Assembly: GCF_049243985.1 (NCBI RefSeq)
Contig: NC_135384.1
Span: forward strand, 14,194,501 to 14,258,500
From: Paroedura picta
Lineage: Eukaryota; Chordata; Lepidosauria; Squamata; Gekkonidae
Direction of reading: 5' to 3'
Length of the DNA stretch: 64,000 nucleotides
The notes under the pieces were generated by a model, which searched no databases, was not told where the DNA came from, and saw nothing but the letters and a program-made list of their open reading frames with translations. A program made the translations under genes and the position numbers. Below are positions 14,411 through 23,700 of this stretch, in pieces. Position 1 is the first letter of the stretch. Each line of letters starts with the position of its first letter.

Positions 14411-15151
14411 TCTGCCATAGAAGGGGAGGTGTCAGCTACAAAATGGCTGCTATAGGAAGGGGAGGAGTCACCTACAAATTGGCTGCCATGAGAAGGGAGG
14501 AGTCAGCTAAAATGGCTGCCTGTGGAAGGGGAGGAGTCTGCTAATAAATGGCTGCCTAGGGAAAGGGAGGATTCAGCTACAATATGGCTGCCTAGGGAAA
14601 GGGAGGATTCAGCTACAAAATGGCTGCCATAGAACGGGAGGAGTCACCTACAATATGGCTCCAATAGAAGCGGAGGAGTCAGATTCAAAATGGCTGCCTA
14701 GGTAAGGGGTGTTCTCAGCTACAAAATGGCTGCCATGAGTCAACTTAAAAATGGCTTCCATGGGAAGGGGAGGAGTCAGTTACAAAATGGCTGCCATATA
14801 AGGAGAGGAGTGAGCTACAAAATGGCTGTTTTAGGAAGGGGAGGATTCATATACAAAATGGGGCCATGAGTCAGCTTCAAAATGGCTGCAATGAGAAAGG
14901 GAGAAGTCAGCTACAAAATGGCTGCTATAGAAGAGGAGGAGTCAGCTACAAAATGGCTGCCTAGGGAAGGGAACGTGTCAGGTACAAAATGGCTGCCATG
15001 AATCAGCTACAAAAAGGCTGCAATGAGAAGGGGAGGTGTCAAGCTACAAAATGGCTGCCTAGGGTATGGCAGGAATCAGCTACAAACTGGCTGCCATAGG
15101 AAGGGTAGTTAGCTACCAAACGGCTGCCATGAGTCAGCTACAAAATGGTTG

Positions 15152-15792
15152 CCAGCCACATATTCCTCTTCTCCCACCATCTGCAGCGTCAACTTGCAGT
15201 TTCCAGTAAGTCACAGCTGCCCTTTATGCTAATTAGTGATCCTTTGGCATTTTTAGGAAAGCTTTCTCCTTCAGGGTACTCACAATTTAGGGGTGTTTGG
15301 CTGCCAAACAACTCTTCTAAATGATTCATCTAATGCTCTCTGATCATAGACAAATAAGTGGTATAGTTGATTGAGTGGTGATTATGACTTCTGTGACAGA
15401 CCCACACAGGTAGGAGCCCAAAGGGGGCTATGTAGGATGAGGAGGCAGTCCTGAAGGAGAAGGTTGAAGTGGCCTTGGAGAGTTCTGAGAGAGAGAATTC
15501 CAAGGGTAGTTAGTGAGAGTAAGGAGAGGCAGAAGGAGACATAGTGTTGAAGAGAGATTTTAGGAGGAGGATCGGTGGAAGAGAGAGGATATATGAGACC
15601 CTTTGAGTGAAACAAGGTCATGTTTCTCATAAAGATTGTTGAATCACTGCTGCCTCAGCTCATTATGAAAGAAAATCAACAGATTATTTTGCATTTTTAA
15701 TGAATCACAGAAAATGAAATCAGAAGATATATGCTTACATACCTTCATCTGTTGGAAACCCCAAAATGACAATGGGTGGTCCCCTAGAATTT
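15152..15792. other. Unique-looking spacer right of the minisatellite
   Basis: The repeat pattern stops abruptly and ordinary AT-rich sequence follows. No exon, RNA gene or repeat that I recognise is present. An 82-codon minus-strand open frame at 15,382-15,630 has no recognisable domain and I do not support it as a gene. Confidence 0.5.
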
Positions 15793-16137
15793 GGGTTGCC
15801 AACGTCTAGGTCAGAGGTAGTCAAACTGCAGCCCTCCAGATGTCCATGGACTACAATTCCCATGAGCCCCTGCCAACATAGGCTGGCAAGGGCTCATGGG
15901 AATTGTAGAACATCTGGAGGGCCGCAGTTTGACTACCCCTGCTTTATGTGGTAGCTGGAAATCTCTTGGATTACAACTAATCTCCAGATGCTCAAAAGCA
16001 ATTCATCTGGACATAATGGCCTCTTTGGAGGGTGGACAGTATGGTATTATATCCCAAAGAAATCCCTTCGCTACCAAACCATACTCTTCTCAGGCTCCAC
16101 CCCCAGTCTTCTGGTGGCAACCTGAAGCTGGCAACTC
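15793..16137. mobile_element. MITE (GGTTGCCAAC ends), interrupted by a second MITE
   Basis: The outer ends are GGGTTGCCAAC and, inverted, GAGTTGCCAGC. The body carries the GTAGCTGGAAATCTC and ACTAATCTCCAG blocks of a common squamate MITE. Related fragments lie at 17,040-17,217 and 31,908-32,038. The copy is interrupted at 15,812-15,941 by a palindromic element. Family naming is from memory; the structure is seen directly. Confidence 0.6.
15812..15941. mobile_element. hAT-type palindromic MITE, 130 bp, nested
   Basis: The ends are CAGAGGTAGTCAAACTG and its inverted partner, and almost the whole 130 bp folds into one hairpin (the CCCTCCAGATG and ACAATTCCCATGAGCCC arms both have inverse copies). 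The 8-bp flanks GTCTAGGT and CTTTATGT both look like decayed CTCCAGGT, the sequence expected in the outer MITE. That fits an 8-bp hAT target duplication. Confidence 0.75.
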
Positions 16138-17039
16138 ATCCTAGAACTGGCCGCCTACACTGTGCTTCTCAGCAGTTTCAGCTTGGCACTGTTGTGGCAG
16201 TCCTTTGGGGGATCCTCTGTTTAGAGTCCATGATATTCACCTGTACTTGTGATCCTCCTGACTTTGGAGTCATACATCAAGGCCAACTGATAAGCAGTGG
16301 GACAAGGCAAGTGAGCCTCAGGGGGCAGGAAGCATATAAATGGGAAAGTATAAACAAAATAAAATAAATAGCAATGCCATTCTCTCTCAGTTGGAGAATT
16401 TTAACATATAAAGAACCTTTTCCCAAGTGCCATAACCTGGATGCATGTGATAATATGAGTAAAGGTTAAAAATGGATGAATATTTAAACTTGTGAGGGAA
16501 CATTCAGATTTGAGTCTGGGTTTTCCAAATTCTAATTAAATATTCTTAACCACTCTAGCACAATTACTTATCCTGTTCACTGATCCAGTTGAGTGTCACA
16601 TTAGCAGCCTGGAATGATCCAGATCAGCCATCTGCCACTTTCCTCATGGTATGCTTTTAGGAGCAAAAAACCCCAAACAAAAACAGAGGTAGGATTCCTG
16701 GCATTCACCTCCTGCAAAGAGTGTTTTCCTCTACTGTCTTTTCTTGTGTGATGGTACGAGACCAACTCATTTGGGAGAAGTCATTGCCCAATTACTAGTT
16801 TCCATCATTGTAACAATAACAGTTGTCCTTCATGTCACCAAAGAATCCCACAGGTTTCTTAAAGATCATCAACAGCTGAATGTGACAAATCATATATAAA
16901 ACCCACATTTTGATTATACCACAGTCCAGAGAGGGAGAGGCCTTTGCTGCTAGCCCTATTTCCATTTTACATTTCAAAGTATTTTTTTCATACCAATTCT
17001 TCTTTCATAGTTCTTATATACAAATCTACCAATGAATTA
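16138..17039. other. Intergenic spacer
   Basis: AT-rich, no supported exon or RNA gene. Short open frames here lack recognisable domains. Confidence 0.4.
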
Positions 17040-17217
17040 GGGTTATCAGCCTCCAGGTGGGGGTTTACAGATGACATCCAGACTACAGAGATCAGTTTAT
17101 CTGGAGAATGTGATTGCTTTGGAGGTTAGATTGTATGACATGATACCTTTCCCCACACCAAACACTGTCCTTCCCCTCCTCCATCCCTAAATCTCCAGGA
17201 ATTTCCCAACCCAGAGA
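17040..17217. mobile_element. MITE fragment, same family as 15,793-16,137
   Basis: Begins GGGTTATCAGCCTCCAGGTGG, with CAGACTACAGAGATCAG inside and CTAAATCTCCAGG near the right side. These are blocks shared with the other two copies. It is diverged, and no clear target duplication is seen. Confidence 0.45.
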
Positions 17218-17796
17218 GGGAAATGCTGGTATGAATACTTCTAGATCTAACCTCTTCTCTCCGGATTAGGTTTGCTTTCTCATGTGAAAATATGAAGCTC
17301 ATAAAGGAGTTAATAGCTCCCTCCCTGAAACACTGCAAACAATTCTTACCCACCAAGCCACCCCCAAAAAATTGCTTGGACTATATATATGTATATATAT
17401 TGTGGCTTTTCACACTGATCTTCCACTCTTGTTTTTTTTTTTGTGCTTTTGCTAATTATCATTAAAAAATAAAGAAGTTTCACTTAGCTTTTTGCATGTC
17501 CAGGCAAAGCTAATAATAACCAACTTCTTCGTTATTTTAGATTTTGTTAAAAGAAATTCACTCTGAGCCAAAATAACAGCATGTATCCTCAGTATTCATT
17601 CTCAAATAAGATAGTAATTTTCTCAACTGTGCTCATGTCAACATATTACAGAAATTGCTTCTGTTTCTTCTTGACCATCTATGTCTCTGAATCATATCTT
17701 CTTCCTAATCCAAGATTGACAGTTGTTGACCAGCGGAGTAATTTGTTACTTGAGGAAGGCTGAATTGCAACTGATGCTAGCCAGACAGATAGAAGC
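17218..17796 (+). other. 5' flank of V2R gene A
   Basis: AT-rich. The last ~100 bases resemble the 5' untranslated regions of genes B and C: GAAGGCTGAATTGCAACTG here against GAAGACTGAAG and GAAGGCTGAACC there, then the CTGGAGGGAAA block. A TATATATATG run at about 17,383 is simple sequence, and I do not claim a TATA box. Confidence 0.4.
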
Positions 17797-20700
17797 ATGG
17801 GAATTTACATCTGGAGGGAAAAAATTGTGATCAGGATTATAATGATCATGACACTACTACTTATCCTGCTGGGTCACACTGTGGGTAAGAAACCTTTGAC
17901 TACTTGCAGTCTACAAGATGATCCCCACCCTATTTCTCATGGATTCTATCAGCCAGGCAATCTAATCATTGGTGAGATTGTCAGTCACATTCTCTTCTTC
18001 CATGAATCTTCCTCTTTCCTGGAGAAGCCCAAAGAGCTGTTGATTAAGGAATCAATGTGAGCATTTCTTTCTGTCTATCTGGTTTATATTGTCAATGTCT
18101 TTCTCCTAATGCATTATAGATAATAGAAATGGGAAAAAAATCAATCTGGTTTGAATGAAGATGACACTGTACATTTCTCCTTCTTCTATTTTCTTGCTGT
18201 ATTCAGGTTGTTTAAGGCCTGTTGTGCTTTATAATACCACTGCCTTGGGACTGCCTTGATTCCTAGGTCAAAATCAGCTCTCTGTGGATCTCTGCTCCAA
18301 ACCCACTTGATAATGCCTAAATTTTAGGGAGCACACAGTGATACAGTAACATCTGTCCAATGGACATCTTCATCCCTTGTAGTTTTGGAGAGTGGCTACA
18401 GTGGATGAAGTTTCCAGTTTCTTGTTCCCTTACGTGTAACTGTTGTTTATTGGTCTTCTGTGCAGACGCACATCCCTCCCACCTGCCCCACTGTGAACTC
18501 TCTGGAATCTTGATTTCTGCAGGTCTCTGATGTTGGCATGGAGGAAATTTAGGGAGACAACTAGATTCTAGGAGCAACATTTCATGTAGATCAGAGGGTT
18601 GCAGTGGTAGGAGGAAGTCACAACATTTTCAGGAAATTTCTTTCTGAATAGAGTTGATCAATGATCAGCTTTCATGCTATGGAGTGGCAGGAACGTCGAC
18701 ATAAAGTGGCAGAAGAGTTTTAGTCTACATTCCCTCTTTCCATGAAATTTATTGGGTTAAATCCTATTTTAAAGATCCATTCACCACCCAATTGTAGTAC
18801 TCTATCTCCCCCTCCTTTTGTTCTGGAGATGCCTCATCCACCATAACAATGCCATATAGCAGTAGTTTTATACAGCCATAGGTTATTACAAAGTACAAAA
18901 GACATCTGTAAGCAATAAATTAGATAATCGCACAATATCAATACCATACTTTCAGGGGATGGACGGGGATCCTTCAGGAGGCAAGGAAGTTGTGTTTCCT
19001 TGATAGAATCCAAACCATTACTTATTTTTTATAAATATTTAAACAGCTCTCTCCATTTCTTTTTGTAAAGCTGGTTAGTGCATCCCTTACACAAAGTTTA
19101 TTGACAATGAGCTATATTGTTTTGGTAAACCCAGAGAAAAAGAGAGAAGAAGGGTCTGAGGATATTCACTTTCCACTTTCAGATAAAGGTAAAGGTAAAG
19201 GTATCCCCTGTGCAAGCACCAAGTCATATGTGACCCTTGGGGTGACGCCCTCCAGCGTTTTCATGGCAGACTCAATACGGGGTGGTTTGCCAGTGCCTTC
19301 CCCAGTCTTTACCGTTTATCCCCCAGCAAGCTGGGTACTCATTTGACCGACCTCGGAAGGATGGAAGGCTGAGTCAACCTTGAGCCGGCTGCTGGGATTG
19401 AACTCCCAGCCTCATGGGCAAAGCTTTCAGACGGCTGCTTTACCACTCTGCGCCACAAGAGGCTCTACTTCCACTTTCAGATAGTAAATGACTAATGCAA
19501 AAAAATTTGATGAAAAAAAAAAGTGGGAGTGTTGGGCAATGGTATCTCATGCTAAAAGTGAGTAGTGTAAAATATACAACCTGAGATAAATATACCTAAT
19601 CTCTACCAGGCAGATTTGCTTTTGTCTCAAGGTAGGTTACGGATTGTGCAAGTGGTTTAAGAAGTTGGAGTTCCAGTGAAAATATAGCTGGTCTGGCATG
19701 ACAATAACTAGGTATGTTTGTTGCTGGCATGAAAAAAAAAATGAGATTTTTCTAATCACAATTACTGAGTGTCATGTTCTCAATATAGGCTTCAGGTTTC
19801 TGATGGTTTAGCTGTCTGGGTAAAAGGAATACATTCTTGCCTTTTTTGTGAACACACAAAAACATTTCATCTGGTCTAAACTAAATTAGGGAACTAATGA
19901 CATATTTCCAAGAAAACCTAACTCCCAGGGATGGGCATCCCATCCATGTATGATTAGGAGAGGCTCTTGGATCTAACTGGGAAGAAATTAGCACAAGACT
20001 AAGTCTGTTGAATTTACTTTCTGGTATGGTAAACCATCAGATTGAAGAATGATGCTAAAGATAGAAATCCTCTCATGAATATATAGCTGTTTGACATCAT
20101 GACCAGACAGATAAGTCCCATTTTGCATAAAACAGAAAAGCTTGGATTGTTTTAGTATGTGGCAAAAAAACCCCACTGTGTCTTTTAAACAACTGAATCT
20201 AGAAGCTGCATTTTACAGGCTTGTTTCATTCAAGCAACATGCAGTAAGAAAGGTTACACCAAATTGATTGCCTGTTTTATGGCAAAGTTAACAGTTGGTG
20301 AAACATATCAAGATTATAGCTTTAAGACTGATGGGGTGGATGTAGTAAAGAGGCTATGTCTCTCACTTCAGGTCAGTGACGAAGTTCTACCAATATCTCT
20401 TGGCCTTGGTATTTGCTGTAAAGGAGATAAATGAGAATCCTAACATTTTGCCAAATATCACTTTGGGCTTTCACATTCTCAATTGCTACTACCTTTTGAA
20501 GATGACCTATAAGGCTACTCTGAGTCTGCTTTTCACACACCCGAACTTCATCCCCAATTTCAGATGTGATACCCAGAAAAATCTTTTAGCTGTCGTTGGA
20601 GGACTTATGACTGAAATATCTACCAGCATTGCGAGGATTTTAACCCTTTACAAGATACCGCAGGTAGGCCATATAGATGGTGGTACTGAGATTTCACACC

Positions 20701-23700
20701 GTGGACATGTATATTATCTTCTAGGTAAAGATAAAGGTATCCCCTGTGCAATCACCGAGTCATGTCTGACCCTTGGGGTGATGCCCTCTAACGTTTTCTT
20801 GGCAGACTCAATACAGAGTGGTTTGCCATTCCCTTCCCCAGTCTTTACCATTTTACCCCCAAGCAAGCTGGGTACTCATTTTATTGACCTCAGAGGTTGG
20901 AAGGCTGAGTCAGCCTTGAGCCAGCTGCTGGGATTGAACTCCCAGCCTCATGGTCAGAGCTTCAGACAGCATGTTGGTTGCCTTACCACCATGCGCCACA
21001 AGAGGCTCATTATCTTCTAGTTCACTTCAAAAATGCCTATACATTTTCTTTCAGTTCACTTTTGGATCATTTTCCCCAGTGTGGGGTAGAAAGATGCTAT
21101 TTCCTTCCTTGTACCAGATGGTCCCAAATGAATTTTATCAGTATATGGGAATAGTGCATTTGCTTCACCATTTCAGATGGACATGGATTGGTCTCATTGC
21201 TGTGGATAATGACAACGGGGACAGGTTTCTGGAGGAGGCATTGCCCTTGCTTTCACGGAACAAAATCTGCTATTCTTTTATTCTAAGAATAAACAAAAGA
21301 ACATACAAAGAAGAAACCCTCATGTGGCTATTGAAGTTTCAGGAACAGTATTCACATCTTGTGGAGAGCAAAGCCAATACATACTTAGTATATGGGGAAC
21401 CTCCAACACTACATATTCTGAGCATGCTGATTTCTGCCTCAGAGCACTTGCTCCTTGGAGGTAAAGTATGGATTGTGACATCTCACTGGGAGTTTGAATC
21501 ACTGTCCATTCAAAAAATCTGGAACACAGAGATCTTCCATGGGGCCCTATCATTAACCATTCACTCTAATCAGCCACCAGGTTTCCAAAAGTTTCTTCAG
21601 ATCATAAGACCTTCCTGGGCAAAAGGAGATGGATTTATTCAGGAATTTTGGGAAGAGGCATTCAGCTGCTCATTAAAAAATTCCCCTGTGCAGGAAGATC
21701 ATGAAATAATTTGTACTGGGGATGAGAAATTAGAGAATATCCCTGGGATTTTGTTTGAAATGGGTATGACTGGACACAGCTACAATGTCTACAATGCTGC
21801 CTATGCCATAGCATGGGCTTCCCATGCCATCTATGCATCTAGATCCATACGAAGAAGATTCAAAGATGGAAGCCGTCTGGAATTTCTGAATGTTCAGCCA
21901 TGGCAGGTAGTTACAACTCTATGATACAAATTCCATTTAAAGCAGACTAACATATTATACAACAAAGTACCCATCTTACATCGTTCTAAGTCCATTAATT
22001 CCAGTGGACGTACAAGGGTGTATGTGTGGATGTAAGAGAATGCAGAATGAGCCACCAACGTGCAAAATTGACCAAGCTGAAGTTTCCAAGATTTTTACTG
22101 ATCATGTCACAAAACATGTGGCTGGCATTGGCTTAAAATTTATTTAACTTCTATTGTGACCACAAGAGCCTCTTGTGGCACAGAGTGGTAAGGCAGCTGT
22201 CTGAAAGCTTTGCCCATGAGGCTGGGAGTTTAATCCCAGCAGCCGGCTCAAGGTCGACTCAGCCTTCCATCCTTCCGAGGTCGGTCAAATGAGTACCCAG
22301 CTTGCTGGGGGGTAAACTGTAATGACTGGGGAAGGCACTGGCAAACCACCCCGTATTGAGTCTGCCATGAAAATGCTGGAGGGCGTCACCTCAAGGGTCA
22401 GACATGACTCGGTGCTTGCACAGGGGATACCTTTACCCTTTTACCTTTATTGTGACCACAAAGATTTGCATTGTGATAAATTATTTTTAAACTCATAAAC
22501 AATCACACAATGTGGACTATCCATGAGACATCCCAGTCCCCCTCCCATCAAGGAAATCCTTAAATAGTCATAGTACTCGCTCCCAATGAAGTTTCTCCTA
22601 CAGTAGTTGCCCAGCATGAAAGCATGATGATGAAGGATTCATCACATGCAATCACACACACACTATTGTAAATTATTTTCAAAAAGTTCAGGGATGGGTG
22701 TAGTGGGGTGGGGGCATGGATTTGTGCAATGGAAACCTTTACTTTGTAAATACAAAAATGGACCAGAAGGAAGGATTGAAAACACAGAATTTTGAGAAGG
22801 TGCTCTTTCAAAGATCAGTTTAGTCAGTCAATATAAGATTATCTGAAAAATAGATGCAGACAGTATTTTTAATGCTAATTGCCAGTATTATTCCCACCCC
22901 TCAACAGGAATCAGTGGACAAAAGTGCCCTTGCATCAAAAGGCAACTGCTTCAGGGGTCAGTAATAACACACCTCTGACCACTCTGCTTGAAATTTTTTG
23001 GAGGCAGCACCTTTCGATTAGAGCATACCTTTCTCAACTTTTTTTTTTTTTTTTACTATTGAGACCCCCTGAAACATGCAGATTTAAACAAATGTATTGA
23101 TGATGGTGTTTCTAATTGAATAGATGATGAGCAAATCTCAGTATTTCTTTGTTCTGGGTTTACTGAATACTGTAAAGCAGATTTGCTATATTCGATGAAC
23201 TGCTCTAAATAAATTAAAACATTCAACATTTTTCATTTATTTGTCTTTTTCTTTCTTTCTTTATATTTCTATACTGCCCTCCTGTGAGGCTATCTTCCCT
23301 TAATGTTCACTCCTCTTACAATACAGCTTCATGTTTTTCTGAGGAACATGTCCTTCAACAACACTGCTGGAGACACTGTGCATTTTAATGAAAATGGAGA
23401 ATTAGTGGAAGGTTTTGACGTTACCAACTGGATAACTTTCCCAAACAGCTCTTTTGTTAGAGTGATAGTGGGAAGACTAGATCCTCTAGCTCATCAATTA
23501 ACCCTTAAGGATGATATAATTGTGTGGAACAAGAACTTTAGCCAGGTGGGATATTGCCATGAAGCGTGAGTCCTTTATTCATTTTGGGAATTCCTTTTTA
23601 CCATTTGGTGAGCTATTTTCATATATGATAGGGAATTTGGGAGTTTGCCTTTTTCATCAATGTATTCTCACTATGAGCCTCTTGTGGCGCAGAGTGGTAA

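Larger units (their letters stand above)
1..15151. repeat. 35/36-bp minisatellite array with YY1-like core, about 420 units
   Basis: The whole stretch is head-to-tail repeats. Each unit has the core AAAATGGCTGCC, then a spacer of two main kinds (ATAGAAGGGG, giving a 35-bp unit, or TAGGTGAGGGG, giving a 36-bp unit), then AGGAGTCAG and CTAC or GTAC. Spacing measured between successive cores around positions 503-609 is 36, 35 and 35. Minor types have AATAAGAAGGGG spacers or short units with ATGAGTCAG. The plus strand is strongly purine-rich. The array begins before the window and ends at about 15,151, where unique sequence follows. Short open frames inside it (for example 3,036-3,254 or 11,481-11,738) cycle through the three frames of a 35-bp repeat and are not genes. 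The reverse complement of the core, GCCATTTT, fits the YY1 consensus CCATNTT. Confidence 0.97.

Noticed and set aside
283-14544. Many 60-85 codon open frames in the first 15 kb (for example 3,036-3,254, 7,437-7,670, 11,481-11,738)
   Set aside because: They are the three frames of a 35/36-bp repeat read in turn, recur in each duplicate block and have no domain.
1-15151. CRISPR array
   Set aside because: Repeats have no unique spacers, the unit is a continuous minisatellite, and the window is vertebrate DNA.
20376-21020. Single 214-codon gene
   Set aside because: It is exon 2 of gene A read on through the splice donor into a SINE; exon 3 follows after a proper acceptor.
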